Position numbers and translations under genes: made by a program | In this document: one piece after another, positions 24,252 through 33,633 of the stretch | Layout of the letters: each line of letters opens with the position of its first letter | Position numbering within the stretch: position 1 is the stretch's first letter | Notes under the pieces: generated by a model | Seen by the model: only the letters and a program-made list of their open reading frames with translations | Told to the model about the DNA's origin: nothing | Databases searched by the model: none | Assembly: GCA_029777335.1 (NCBI GenBank) | Contig: JAKOSN010000008.1 | Location: forward strand, 1 to 39,213 | Length of the DNA stretch: 39,213 nucleotides | Reading direction: 5' to 3' | Origin: Planctomycetota bacterium | Lineage (GTDB): Bacteria > Planctomycetota > Planctomycetia > Gemmatales > Gemmataceae

Positions 24252-25520
24252 CTATTTCGCCTTGATATCGTAGCACAGCAGGGTCTCGCCATCGTGCAGA
24301 TAGAGACAGCCATTGGCGACCACCGGATAGGGCCAGGCTGGCTTGCTGCCGCGACTGGGTTGCTCAAACCGGCCCTTCTCCTTGTATCCCGACGGGGTCG
24401 CTTCCACCAGGGCCACGGAGCCATTCTCCCCGCGCACATACAGACAGCCATCCGCGGCCATGATCGAGCCCTTCCCCACCGAGCGATCCTGCCACTTCTT
24501 TTCGCCGGTCTTGAAATCGAGGCAGACCAGTCCGGTGTTGTTGGTCCCGTAGAGATAATCGCCCACGCGGACCACCCCGCCATGATGGTTGGTCAGGTCA
24601 CGGTTGAAATAAACCTCCCTGGCCGAAACGCCCTTATCCGCCGAGGTCAACTGGACAAGGGCACCACCCCCGCCATTGCCACGCCCAGCTGCCGAGGTGA
24701 AGACATAGCCGTCGTGCGCGATCGGTGTGGCGCAATTGGTGATCCCCGAGTTCTTGGTGTATTTCCACAGGAACGTGCCATCCTTGGCGGCCACACTCAC
24801 CACTCCGTTTCCCAGGAACTGCACATACTGCTTGACGCCGGCGCCCTCCGCGATGATCACCGAGGCATAGCCCGCCGCGCCGCCGCCTGGCACCGCGGAC
24901 TTCCAGATCACCTCACCATTTTTCTTGTTGAGTGCCAGCAGGGTGGCCTTCGCTCCGCCCGGCGTGCACACCAGCGTTTCCCCATCGATCAACGGCGATT
25001 CTGCATAGGCCCAGATGCCGCTGTTTCCGCCGAAGTCCTTCAGGAGATTCTTGTGCCAGAGAATCTTGCCATCCATGCCGAGACAGGCGAGGTCGCCATC
25101 GGAGCCAAGGACGTAGATGTGCTCCCCATCCACGGTTGGCGTCGAGCGTGCCCCGGGGTAGGAGGGCCGCTGATTCGGCTTGCCCACCGCGCCGATTTTC
25201 GTCGCCCAGATCTGCTTGCCATCCCTGGCATCCAGGGCGACCGCATATTCCTCTCCGCCCTTGCTCCCCATCAAATACAGGCGTCCATGTGCGACCGCCG
25301 GGGTCGAATAGCCCCCGCCCAGGATCGATACCTTCCACAACAGTTTGGGGCCATCCTTGGGCCATTCCTTCAGCAAACCCGTCTCCGTCGAAACTCCGGT
25401 GCGATCCGCCCCGCGCCAGGCCGGCCAGTCCCCCGGTGCCGCCTTCAACTGCGCCGGTGCCTCCCTGGACATGCCGAGGAACACCACCGCCATCGCCACC
25501 ATCATCCGCTTCCAGGGCAT
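24252..25520 (-). CDS. Secreted PQQ-type (BamB-like) beta-propeller protein
   Basis: The product has 422 residues. Two adjacent ATG codons occur (25523 and 25520); the AGGAGG upstream is better spaced for the second, which I use. A signal peptide (about 5-24) is followed by repeated propeller blades: DWPAWRGADRTGVS, LWKVSILGGGYSTPAVAHGRLYLMG, VALDARDGKQIWAT, CLGMDGKILWHKN and ALNKKNGEVIWKSAV. Such planctomycete proteins resemble PQQ-dependent enzymes and BamB, but no catalytic or quinone-contact residues can be confirmed. Binding or scaffolding outside the cytoplasm is the safest reading. Confidence 0.88.
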   Translation of the reverse strand: MPWKRMMVAMAVVFLGMSREAPAQLKAAPGDWPAWRGADRTGVSTETGLLKEWPKDGPKLLWKVSILGGGYSTPAVAHGRLYLMGSKGGEEYAVALDARDGKQIWATKIGAVGKPNQRPSYPGARSTPTVDGEHIYVLGSDGDLACLGMDGKILWHKNLLKDFGGNSGIWAYAESPLIDGETLVCTPGGAKATLLALNKKNGEVIWKSAVPGGGAAGYASVIIAEGAGVKQYVQFLGNGVVSVAAKDGTFLWKYTKNSGITNCATPIAHDGYVFTSAAGRGNGGGGALVQLTSADKGVSAREVYFNRDLTNHHGGVVRVGDYLYGTNNTGLVCLDFKTGEKKWQDRSVGKGSIMAADGCLYVRGENGSVALVEATPSGYKEKGRFEQPSRGSKPAWPYPVVANGCLYLHDGETLLCYDIKAK

Positions 25521-25523
25521 CAT

Positions 25524-25845
25524 CCACCTCCTGTTGCAGAAAGAGTTTGCTCGCCTCCGCTCGCGCGGTTCGCCGCGCCGATCTCAATGCCGAAATCCTC
25601 GCTGTGCGATACCCCTCTTTTTGACGTTGCGGCCCCGACTCTCATTCGGTGCCAACGCCTCCGATTGGCGGCGCGATCACCTCGTCGAACGACGAGGCCT
25701 GCCGCATCTGGGAGAAAAAAGCTCGTGATTTGCTGTGACCGCCTCTCTGTCGCCCTGAGCTTACCCTCGGGGCGCTGCCTCGACAAGATGCCAGCCGCGA
25801 TTATCATAACACCAGGGGCTGGTTCTTGGAGAGGAGTGCGCGGAC
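25524..25845. other. Divergent intergenic region
   Basis: This 322-bp stretch lies between the PQQ protein gene (-) and pdxA (+), so it must hold promoters in both directions. One plus-strand candidate is listed at 25780-25807. For the minus strand I see no convincing promoter. No coding pattern is visible. Confidence 0.5.
25780..25807 (+). promoter_or_regulatory. Promoter candidate for pdxA
   Basis: TCGACA (25780-25785; five of six consensus bases), 16 bases, then TATCAT (25802-25807; five of six). The start codon lies 38 bases downstream. Confidence 0.45.
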
Positions 25846-26886
25846 GTGACCAGGCAGCCGATGATCGCAGTGACGATGGGCGACCCTGCGGGGGTGGGGC
25901 CGGAACTCTGTCTGCGCTTGCTGGCGAACGAGGCGCTGCGCACCCTCTGTCTCCCCGTGGTTCTGGGCGATGTACGGGTGCTCCAGGCGGTTGCCGAACG
26001 CTGTCAACTACCTCCGCCACGAACGGTCGTTCCTCGCGACTGGTTTGCCCGCCACGGGCGCACCCTGAGCGAACCGACCGTGGTCGATTTCGCTCGGATT
26101 CAGCCGGGCGATTTCCTCCCCGCCCAGGTGAGCGCGGTCGCCGGCGCGGCAGCTTATGCCTACATCGAAGCGGCGCTGCAGGCGGCGCTGGCCCGGCAGG
26201 TGGAGGGAGTGTGCACCGCCCCCATCCACAAGGAAGCCCTGGCGGCGGCAGGGATCAACTTCCCCGGCCACACCGAGATTTTTACCACGCTCACCCACAC
26301 CTCGAAAGCCTGCATGATGCTTACCTCGGCGCAGATCACCTGTGCCCTGGTGACGGCTCATGTCGGCTATCGCGACGTCCCCGGACTGCTCAGTGTCGAG
26401 CGCATCACCGATGTCATCGACCTGACCGTGGCAGCAATGCGCCGCTTGCGGGGGCGCGAACCGCGTTTGGCGCTCTGTGGCTTGAATCCTCATGCGGGCG
26501 AACATGGCCTCTTTGGCGCCGGCGAGGAGGAGCGCCTCCTCGTTCCAGCCGTCGAGGCAGCTCGCGCCCGGGGGATCCAGATCGACGGTCCGTTGCCACC
26601 GGACACCGCCTTCCTCCCCTGGCGACGGCAGCAGACCGATGCCTACATCTGCATGTATCACGATCAGGGGCTCATTCCGCTCAAGGCGCTGGCGTTTGAC
26701 GAGGCAATCAACATCACGCTCGGGTTGCCGATTGTGCGCACCTCGGTCGATCATGGCACGGCGTTTGATATTGCCTGGCAAGGGAAAGCCAGCCCGACCA
26801 GCCTGTACGAGGCAGTCAAACTGGCGGCACGTCTGGCGGGCGAGGCCCCCCCCGAGTCCGATCCGCGTGTGCAGCCGCCGAGGTGA
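25846..26886 (+). CDS. pdxA: 4-hydroxythreonine-4-phosphate dehydrogenase
   Basis: The product has 346 residues and starts at GTG 25846 (GAGGAG upstream); an ATG at 25861 is the alternative. PdxA oxidises 4-phosphohydroxy-L-threonine with NAD for pyridoxal-phosphate synthesis, in the cytoplasm. Family motifs are complete: [10 protein letters not shown] (11-20), TAPIHKEAL (124-132), [10 protein letters not shown] (137-146), [10 protein letters not shown] (171-180), [11 protein letters not shown] (211-221) and [10 protein letters not shown] (271-280). Metal-ligand histidines correspond to H172, H216 and H272. No other vitamin B6 gene is near. A 6-bp hairpin (GTGACA / TGTCAC, 26883-26900) spans the stop codon. 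Confidence 0.96.
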   Translation: MTRQPMIAVTMGDPAGVGPELCLRLLANEALRTLCLPVVLGDVRVLQAVAERCQLPPPRTVVPRDWFARHGRTLSEPTVVDFARIQPGDFLPAQVSAVAGAAAYAYIEAALQAALARQVEGVCTAPIHKEALAAAGINFPGHTEIFTTLTHTSKACMMLTSAQITCALVTAHVGYRDVPGLLSVERITDVIDLTVAAMRRLRGREPRLALCGLNPHAGEHGLFGAGEEERLLVPAVEAARARGIQIDGPLPPDTAFLPWRRQQTDAYICMYHDQGLIPLKALAFDEAINITLGLPIVRTSVDHGTAFDIAWQGKASPTSLYEAVKLAARLAGEAPPESDPRVQPPR

Positions 26887-27092
26887 CAGCTTATTGTCAC
26901 TGGCCATGCTACTCCTCCCGACCAGCGATCCCGCCACTTCATTCTTTTTTCGTATTGTGCAGCTGGGAGAGCATTCCTCAAGCGTCCTCGTGGGCATAGC
27001 CGATAGATTGATCACGGTCGTTCGCGCCCACGCCGACGTTTCGCTTGCCTGGTTTCTCTCTTCGACCGAATCGATCCAGCGGGAGTGCTCCC

Positions 27093-28598
27093 ATGCGGTG
27101 TGGAAGGAAACTCGCTCTCTGGAGTGTGCTGGGCTGGTTGAGTCTCAGCCCGCTCTCCCTGGGACAGCCCCCCGCACCGCCCAGCCCCCCGGCGCCTTCT
27201 GCCGTAACGCTCCCTGCGGTGCCTGGGGCTCCGGCAGAGGCAACTCCCTTGCCGATCAATCTCCCCACGGCGATGCAACTGGCCCACGTCCGCCCCATTG
27301 ATATCGCCCTCGCCTCGCAACGGATTGCCGTCGCGTCAGCGCAGTTGACCCGGGCGCGCACGCTCTGGTTGCCCACCATCTATCTGGGCGCGGATTATGC
27401 ACGGCAGGATGGGCGGATTCAGGACATCGTGGGCAAGGTTTTCACCACCAGTCGAAGTTCGATCCTGGCCGGCGCTGGCCCCAGCGCAGTCTTTGCCGTG
27501 AGTGAGGCGGTCTACGCTCCGCTGGCGGCACGCCAGGTCATGCGCGCCCGGGAGTTTGATCAGCAGGCGACGATCAACGATACCCTCCTCGCGGTGGCGG
27601 AGGCGTATTTTGCCGTGCAGCAGGCGCGGGGCGAACTCGCCGGCTCTGCCGATGCCTTGAAGCGCGCCGAGGACCTCGTGCAGCGCACCGAGCAACTGGC
27701 ATCGGGAATTGCACCCCCGGTGGAGGTCAATCGGGCGCGCACGGAACGCGCACGCCGGCGCCAGGCGCTCGAAACCGCGCGCGAGCACTGGGAAACCGCC
27801 AGCGCCGAATTGATGCGCCTGCTGCGCCTGGATCCCGCCGCGCTGGTGGTGCCGCTGGAGGAACCGCATCTGCGCATCGAGTTGGTGCCGTTGACCACCC
27901 CCGTGGATGATCTCATTCCGCTGGCGTTAACCTCGCGTCCGGAGTTGGCAAGCCGCCAGGCGCTGGTACAGGCCACGCTTGCACGCTTGCGCCAGGAGAA
28001 ACTTCGTCCGCTGGTGCCCAGTGTGCTCATTCGCGGCAATGGCACCAACCCGGCGGGTTCGCTCTCCTCGGGTGTCTTTGGCGGGGGGGTGAACGATAAC
28101 ATGCAGAATTTCGGGGCGCGCAACACGATGGATGTTCAGCTCCTTTGGGAGATCCAGAATCTCGGTTTTGGCAATCGAGCCGCTGTCAAGGAACGCCGGG
28201 CGGAGAATGAGGCGGCCCTTCTCGATCTCTTTCGTACCCAGGATCGCGTGGCGGCCGAGGTGGTCCAGGCGCATGCGCAGGCTAAACGGGCCGCGAACCG
28301 GGTTCTCGACGCCGAGGATGAACTGACCAACGCCGTTCAAACCGCCGAGAAGAATTTGCAGGGGCTGAGCCAGACACGCCGAGTCGGCGATGTCATCGTG
28401 CTTGTCTTTCGCCCCCAGGAAGTGGTGGCCTCGATCCAGTCGCTCGACCAGGCTTACCGCGATTACTACGGCGCCATCGCCGATGCCAACCGCGCCCAGT
28501 TCCGGCTCTACCGCGCGCTCGGCCACCCCGCACAATGCGCCACGTTGAGCATCCCCTCCACCCCCAACACCCCCGTCCAGTCCGTTCCCGCCCCTTGA
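27093..28598 (+). CDS. TolC-family outer membrane efflux protein
   Basis: The product is 501 residues from the ATG at 27093 (GGGAG 7 bases upstream); an open extension to a TTG at 27045 is not supported. A signal peptide (about 5-24) and a Pro/Ala-rich stretch precede two long helical halves. Each has the TolC/OEP pattern: an early ARTLWLPTIYLGADY-type strand, then long Ala/Arg/Glu helices (AVAEAYFAVQQARGEL), and in the second half KLRPLVPSVLIRG and AAEVVQAHAQAKRA. It should form a trimeric channel for efflux or secretion. No membrane-fusion or pump gene is adjacent, so its partners are elsewhere. Confidence 0.9.
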   Translation: MRCGRKLALWSVLGWLSLSPLSLGQPPAPPSPPAPSAVTLPAVPGAPAEATPLPINLPTAMQLAHVRPIDIALASQRIAVASAQLTRARTLWLPTIYLGADYARQDGRIQDIVGKVFTTSRSSILAGAGPSAVFAVSEAVYAPLAARQVMRAREFDQQATINDTLLAVAEAYFAVQQARGELAGSADALKRAEDLVQRTEQLASGIAPPVEVNRARTERARRRQALETAREHWETASAELMRLLRLDPAALVVPLEEPHLRIELVPLTTPVDDLIPLALTSRPELASRQALVQATLARLRQEKLRPLVPSVLIRGNGTNPAGSLSSGVFGGGVNDNMQNFGARNTMDVQLLWEIQNLGFGNRAAVKERRAENEAALLDLFRTQDRVAAEVVQAHAQAKRAANRVLDAEDELTNAVQTAEKNLQGLSQTRRVGDVIVLVFRPQEVVASIQSLDQAYRDYYGAIADANRAQFRLYRALGHPAQCATLSIPSTPNTPVQSVPAP

Positions 28599-28660
28599 TC
28601 CCTTTTCCCCGCTCGCCTCTCCTCTGCCGGTTCCCCCGCCAAGATCTTGCGGACAACGAC

Positions 28661-28703
28661 GAATCACCTGGGAGAGTCTCCTCCGCAGGAGGGGGGATTC
28701 TCC
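28661..28703 (+). terminator. Weak stem-loop after the TolC-family gene
   Basis: Nested repeats (GGAGA / TCTCC outside, CTCCT / AGGAG inside) form an imperfect hairpin about 70 bases after the stop codon. There is no T-run. It lies in the 265-bp gap before cluster B, which otherwise shows no feature I can support. Confidence 0.25.
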
Positions 28704-28863
28704 TTGCAGTTTGACTCGGTCCCGATGACAATAACAACCATTCATCCAGTGTTATGAGTGCGGTTAGACGCCCGCAGTTTCGCCACTCCTGCCGCTTTGG
28801 ACCTTGTGCTGGCGAGCCCTGTCGGTGGTCGACGCGACGCTGCATCAGAAGAGGAATCGCTCC

Positions 28864-29787
28864 ATGGCTACCAAGATCAGCCGACCCACGCGTCCCCTGG
28901 CGGACGTGAATGTTCTGCCGCGCCACGATGGATCGCACGAGATCGTTGTTTGCTTCATGCCCGACCCCGATCTGCTCTTTGGCGGAGAGGCAGATTCCCG
29001 CGCCTTTCTCGCCCTGGATGCGTCGCTCTCTCTCAAGCCGATGTATGGCTTTGGCGGTGGCCCGTGGGGCGGACCTCCCAACTACATGCAGGCGGTCGCA
29101 CGCAAACTGGGCGGCATCCTCACCAACGTGGCGAAGAGCGGGCGGGTCTCGGTGATTTACTGGGCCGTACATCACGACGGCAGTCACATCGAACCGCTCG
29201 GCGAATTCGACGAGAATGGCATCAACGCGGCGCCCATCGCGGGGCCCCGCAAGGAAAAGTGGGGCAAGGGCACCAAGCTCCTCCCCGCCATCCAGCACTG
29301 CGCCGAACGCGTGGCCGACGGTTCGGACTGGACGATCGGCGTGATTGTGACGGACGGTGTGATCGAGGACGAGAAGGAATGCGTCAATTACTGTCTGCGC
29401 ATCGGCAAGGAGATGGCCGGCGGACGGCGCAAGCCGATCAAGCTCATCCTGATCGGCATTGGCGAAGATGTGGATCACGAACAGCTGGAACGCTTCGACA
29501 ACATGTTCGAGGGGAGCGGGATTGCCTACGATCTGTGGTCGCACGGGTTGGCCGCCTCCATGCAGGATGAATCAGACATCCTCAATGTCCTTTATGGCGA
29601 GTTGATGAACGAGAAGACGATCATCGCGCGGCGCGGGCGAGTCGAGGATGCCACCGGCCGCCAGTTGATCACCTGGACCGATGGCATGCCCGGGAAGTTC
29701 CGCTTTGTTTTGCCGCGCGGCCAGCGTAGTTTCACGATCATCACTCCCGATGCAACCATCACCCAGGATGTTTCCGAGGCGATCTAG
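28864..29787 (+). CDS. vWA-domain protein 1 of cluster B
   Basis: The product is 307 residues from the ATG at 28864 (GAGGAA upstream); the frame opens earlier but without support. It is a vWA domain with intact metal site: DASLS (52-56), Thr in GKGTKLL (T137) and VTDGV (D164). The C-terminal about 60 residues are a small beta-rich domain (VEDATGRQL, WTDGMPGKFRF, GQRSFTI). There is no signal peptide or membrane segment. It closely resembles the next gene product over VIYWA, the ITDG/VTDG region and the C-terminal domain, so the two arose by duplication. A metal-dependent adaptor for the downstream kinase is inferred. Confidence 0.85.
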   Translation: MATKISRPTRPLADVNVLPRHDGSHEIVVCFMPDPDLLFGGEADSRAFLALDASLSLKPMYGFGGGPWGGPPNYMQAVARKLGGILTNVAKSGRVSVIYWAVHHDGSHIEPLGEFDENGINAAPIAGPRKEKWGKGTKLLPAIQHCAERVADGSDWTIGVIVTDGVIEDEKECVNYCLRIGKEMAGGRRKPIKLILIGIGEDVDHEQLERFDNMFEGSGIAYDLWSHGLAASMQDESDILNVLYGELMNEKTIIARRGRVEDATGRQLITWTDGMPGKFRFVLPRGQRSFTIITPDATITQDVSEAI

Positions 29788-29801
29788 CTCGTTTTCCTCT
29801 C

Positions 29802-29839
29802 CGCGTCTTCCCCCGAGCGCTGCCACGGCGGAAGACGCG
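29802..29839 (+). other. Stem-loop between the two vWA genes
   Basis: A perfect 10-bp inverted repeat (CGCGTCTTCC / GGAAGACGCG, 18-base loop) lies 14 bases after the first vWA stop and is followed by TTCTCCC. It may partly end transcription or stabilise the upstream mRNA, giving unequal amounts of the two vWA proteins. Confidence 0.5.
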
Positions 29840-29897
29840 TTCTCCCGTCGAGCACCCCAGGCGCAGGATGTTCGACCGTCCGACGAAGGAGTCTGCG

Positions 29898-30974
29898 ATG
29901 GCTTCGATGTTTGATCAGTACTTCGGCCCACGTCGGTCCTCGCGTGATCAGGACTATGCCTTGCCCAGTCATGTGACTGCCAAGGAACTGGGGAAGGTGA
30001 ACGTGCGCAAAAGCGGCACAGAGACCCATGTGCACTTCACGATCCTGATGTCGCCGGAAGGGAAGACCGCCGAGGGGTGGCAGACGGGGGTCGCGCTCGA
30101 TGGCAGTGCCTCAATGAAGGGCTGGTATGGCCGGCAACTGGAAGGGACCGTCCCTCCGCAGGCGATCCAGGAGTATGAACGCAAGGGGTGGGTGACTTCG
30201 CGCATCGAAGATGGCCGCAGCGTGCGCGTCTTTCAGAAGATCGCCTACCAGGATGCCATGGACCGCGGCTATCTGCGCATGACCACCAACATTGTGCAGG
30301 ATCTGGCGCAGGAGTTCATCGCCTACCTCGCGGGGGAACTCGATGCCGATGGCGGCACCACGGTGATCTACTGGGCCTGTGGCGATGGCAGCAAACTGGA
30401 GGTGCTCGGCGACTATACCGAGGAACAATGTCGCGAATTGACCATCGAGGGACCGCGCGAGGTGCCCTTTGGAACGGGCACCTCGCTGACCCCGGCTGTG
30501 GAGTATTTTGTCAATCGCTTTGCGGATGCCGAGAACGGGATGTATATCTTCATCACCGATGGCCGCCTGGATGATCTGGAGCAGGTCAAACGCTACACCC
30601 GGCGCCTGGCCCAGGAGATCCAGGCCGGCAAACGCAACCCCGTCAAGTGCGTGTTGATCGGCGTGGGAGACGACATCGACGAGAAACAGATGGAACAGCT
30701 GGACAACCTCGATACGGGCACCGACGTCGACATCTGGGACCACAAGATCGCCACCGAGATGCGCGCCCTGGTGGAGATCTTCGCCGAGGTCGTGGACGAG
30801 AATCGGACCGTCGCTCCCAAGGGAACGATCTACGATGCGTCGGGCCAACGGGTCTGGCACAAGAGCGATGGGGTGCCCGCCGTCGTCAAGTTCACCATGC
30901 CCGCCAGTTCCCACTGGTTCGAGCTGGAGGTGCATGGCCAACGCATCCGCCAGGAGATCGATTTACCCAAATAG
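29898..30974 (+). CDS. vWA-domain protein 2 of cluster B
   Basis: The product is 358 residues from the ATG at 29898, which has an excellent AAGGAG 6 bases upstream; an ATG at 29868 is the alternative. The vWA metal site is intact: DGSAS (68-72), Thr in GTGTSL (193-195) and ITDGR (D221). Between the first two motifs it carries an extra segment (about 75-130) that the first vWA protein lacks. The C-terminal beta-rich domain (about 305-350: IYDASGQRVW, KSDGVPAVVKF, SHWFELEV) is shared with it. Cytosolic. It lies 63 bp before the kinase gene and is probably in the same operon. Confidence 0.87.
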   Translation: MASMFDQYFGPRRSSRDQDYALPSHVTAKELGKVNVRKSGTETHVHFTILMSPEGKTAEGWQTGVALDGSASMKGWYGRQLEGTVPPQAIQEYERKGWVTSRIEDGRSVRVFQKIAYQDAMDRGYLRMTTNIVQDLAQEFIAYLAGELDADGGTTVIYWACGDGSKLEVLGDYTEEQCRELTIEGPREVPFGTGTSLTPAVEYFVNRFADAENGMYIFITDGRLDDLEQVKRYTRRLAQEIQAGKRNPVKCVLIGVGDDIDEKQMEQLDNLDTGTDVDIWDHKIATEMRALVEIFAEVVDENRTVAPKGTIYDASGQRVWHKSDGVPAVVKFTMPASSHWFELEVHGQRIRQEIDLPK

Positions 30975-31037
30975 CGACCGCTTTTATCGCTCAATAACCT
31001 GGGATTCCGCCGCGTCCCGTGCTGCGAGGACAGCTCG

Positions 31038-33620
31038 ATGGCTCTCATGTATGCCTTGTCGTCATTCGCCTTGCGTCAGGTCGTCGGGGAAGGGGCGGAG
31101 AACGTCCTGCGCTTGCTGAGCGATCGCCTGACCGATCAAAGCCAGCTGTTGCCCCGCGCGTTGCAGCAGGCGAATGAACGCGCCTGGAAAGCGCTCGAGG
31201 TCACCCTGGCCGGGGAAGGACTGCTCAACAAGCTGGATTCTGCCGAGGAGAAGGCATTTCGCCAGCAAATTCGTGCGCTCCTCGACACGATGCCTCTTCC
31301 CCTGTTGACGGGAAAAACCGAGTTTCGCAAGAACTGTCATCGCGAGTTGCTCCAGGCGAAGAAGAGCCATTTGCTGCTCGGTCCCCTCCAGCCCCCGGAG
31401 TTGGCGAAATCCGTCGAGGGGTTTGCCCGGCACGGTAACCAGACAGGGATGCTCGAGGCCGACCGCGCCGCGCTGCAAACCATGGGAGTGCTGCTGGAGC
31501 AGTCCGGGTGCAAGAACCTCGCTCAGTTGATCGCCTTCCAGGTGCAGCCCGATCAATCGCTGCTGGTGGTGGCGGTCCGCTACTTCTTCCGTCGCGCCGT
31601 GGAGACCGACGAGATTCTCTCGCGCGGTTTACAGTTCACCATGACCGAAGCGCTCACCCAGCAGCAAAAACAGGCCTTCCAGCAACTGGAGCAGACGTTT
31701 CACCAGTTTGGCGATCGGCTCGATCGCGCCCTGGCCGATCTTCAGGGGGTCTTGAGCGACATCAGCGAATCGTTGCGCGGGGTGGAAGCGGGGCAATCGC
31801 ACATCAATCAGGAAGTCGATGAGTTGAAGCGAATGATGCAGCAACTGCTGACGCTATATCAGATGGAACAGCAACGCGAGGTGCGTCCGGGCACCAGCCG
31901 GTCGATCCGTGGCGAGGGGGATCGGCGGCGGGTACGCGAGGTGGTGGATCGTTATCGCGCCCTCCCCCACGAACAACGTCGGCAACGTCCGGAGTTGCTC
32001 AATACGGTGGGATTGCTGGAGGTGGCGGCCGGCGATTGCGTGGCGGCCGAGCGCGATTTCGAGGAACTGGCCGAACTGGTGGGGAACGATGCGCGGGCCC
32101 AGGGGCAGGCTCATTTCAACCGGTATCGCGCGGCGCTGGAACGGCGTGACTGGCCGGTGGCACTGGAGGCCCTCAGAACGGCGGTCCAGTTCGCCCCGGC
32201 GGAGTATGCGCCCTTCCCCTTCGGCAAGTTCGCCCCGGAAAGGATCCTGGGGGCGGGCGGCTTTGGCGTCGCTTTTCTCTGCCAGCATCGCCGTTTGAAT
32301 CAGCGCGTGGTGATCAAGAGCTTGCAGCTTGATGGGTTGGATCGCGACGTGAGCGAGGTGTTTAGCGAGGCCCAGCTTCTGCGCTCCCTGCGTCATCCGG
32401 CCATCATCGAATTGAGCGATTGTGACTTTGCCGACGAGCAGGGGACCCGTGCTTACCTGGTGATGGAATACTTCGAGGGCGTCAACCTTGGCGAACACAT
32501 CAAACAACAGGGGATGCTGACGGGGCGTGATCTGTTGCCGCTGGCACGAGCCGTCGCCGAGGGGTTGCGTGCCGCCCACAAGCAGCGCATCTTCCATCGT
32601 GACATCAAGCCGGACAATCTCCTGGTGCGGAAAAAAGGCGAGTGCTGGGAGATGAAACTGATCGACTTCGGCCTGGCGCTGAAGCAGGAGGTGAGCGAGG
32701 GAACCGTGCGCACTCCCGGGGGAATCACCCCCAGCCCCAATGAGATGGGGATTGCCGGCACGCTGGAGTATGCCGCTCCCGAACAGATCGGTCAGTTGAC
32801 GGGAGTGCCCGTGGGCAGTCACTCCGATGTGTATGGGTTTGGCCGGACCTGCTACTATGCCTTGCTGGGCACCCCGCAACCGGATGATTACGAAAAAGAG
32901 ATGCTCGACGAGGGCTGGCGCAAACTCCTGGCCGACTGCACCGCGCGCAAGATGGAACGGCGCCTGGCCGATTTTGACGCGGTGCTGCAACGCTTGACCG
33001 AACTCGAACGGACCGCCGCACGCACCCCACGATCCAGCGACAAACCCGCGCTCGTTCGGGTGCCCCGACCACAACCGCCTGTCTCTGCCGCGCCAGTGCC
33101 GTCCCTGGAGATCCCGCCTGCGGATCGGCGGCCCCCTTCTCGTCCCTCCGGGCCCCCGCCCCGAGTTCCCCCGCGCGTGATTGCGCCGATCTTCCAGCCC
33201 CCGCCCAGCGAGCCGTTGCCCGAGCCGATCCTGGAACTCCTCCCCGAGGATATCGAACTGGCGCCGCTGGAGAACGCGCCTCAGGAGGATCCTCCGTCGC
33301 GCCGACCGACTCCGCCGGCCCCCGGCACCCGCGTTCCTCCGCGCCAGATCGCCACCGTTTTTCAATCGACCTCCACCGAACCGGCGCCGCTGTCCCCCCT
33401 GTGGCAACCGCCGCCGAGCGAGGCCAACGCAGGGAGTGAACCGCCCCCCGCCGCCGACAGCAAGAAGAGCAATAGGGTCGCAGGCGCCTTTCTGCCTCCC
33501 GCCGCCGACGAATCGTCTGCCGCGACGACGGGGAGGGACGAGACACCTCCAGAAGAACCGCCGGAGAAGAAGACGCCCACCCCGGGCAAGAAAGGCCCCC
33601 TGGGCGGCGCCTTCGGTTAA
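31038..33620 (+). CDS. Large Ser/Thr kinase with unrecognised N-terminal region and Pro-rich tail
   Basis: The product has 860 residues. Residues 1-200 are a mostly helical region I do not recognise (ALRQVVGEGAENVLRLLSDR, ANERAWKALEVTLAG). Residues 205-280 are a coiled coil, and 295-390 look TPR-like. The kinase domain is about 395-655: GAGGFG (405-410), K427 (VVIK), HRDIKPDN (520-527), DFG (543-545) and AAPEQ (579-583), all consistent with activity. The C-terminal 200 residues are Pro-rich, with a repeated RVPPR-x-IA motif (709-720 and 765-776) and QPPPSE (720-725 and 790-795). There is no membrane segment. It follows two vWA genes, which suggests that vWA proteins bind or regulate it. The ATG at 31038 has GAGG upstream. 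Confidence 0.88.
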   Translation: MALMYALSSFALRQVVGEGAENVLRLLSDRLTDQSQLLPRALQQANERAWKALEVTLAGEGLLNKLDSAEEKAFRQQIRALLDTMPLPLLTGKTEFRKNCHRELLQAKKSHLLLGPLQPPELAKSVEGFARHGNQTGMLEADRAALQTMGVLLEQSGCKNLAQLIAFQVQPDQSLLVVAVRYFFRRAVETDEILSRGLQFTMTEALTQQQKQAFQQLEQTFHQFGDRLDRALADLQGVLSDISESLRGVEAGQSHINQEVDELKRMMQQLLTLYQMEQQREVRPGTSRSIRGEGDRRRVREVVDRYRALPHEQRRQRPELLNTVGLLEVAAGDCVAAERDFEELAELVGNDARAQGQAHFNRYRAALERRDWPVALEALRTAVQFAPAEYAPFPFGKFAPERILGAGGFGVAFLCQHRRLNQRVVIKSLQLDGLDRDVSEVFSEAQLLRSLRHPAIIELSDCDFADEQGTRAYLVMEYFEGVNLGEHIKQQGMLTGRDLLPLARAVAEGLRAAHKQRIFHRDIKPDNLLVRKKGECWEMKLIDFGLALKQEVSEGTVRTPGGITPSPNEMGIAGTLEYAAPEQIGQLTGVPVGSHSDVYGFGRTCYYALLGTPQPDDYEKEMLDEGWRKLLADCTARKMERRLADFDAVLQRLTELERTAARTPRSSDKPALVRVPRPQPPVSAAPVPSLEIPPADRRPPSRPSGPPPRVPPRVIAPIFQPPPSEPLPEPILELLPEDIELAPLENAPQEDPPSRRPTPPAPGTRVPPRQIATVFQSTSTEPAPLSPLWQPPPSEANAGSEPPPAADSKKSNRVAGAFLPPAADESSAATTGRDETPPEEPPEKKTPTPGKKGPLGGAFG

Positions 33621-33633
33621 GCATCCCCGCCTC

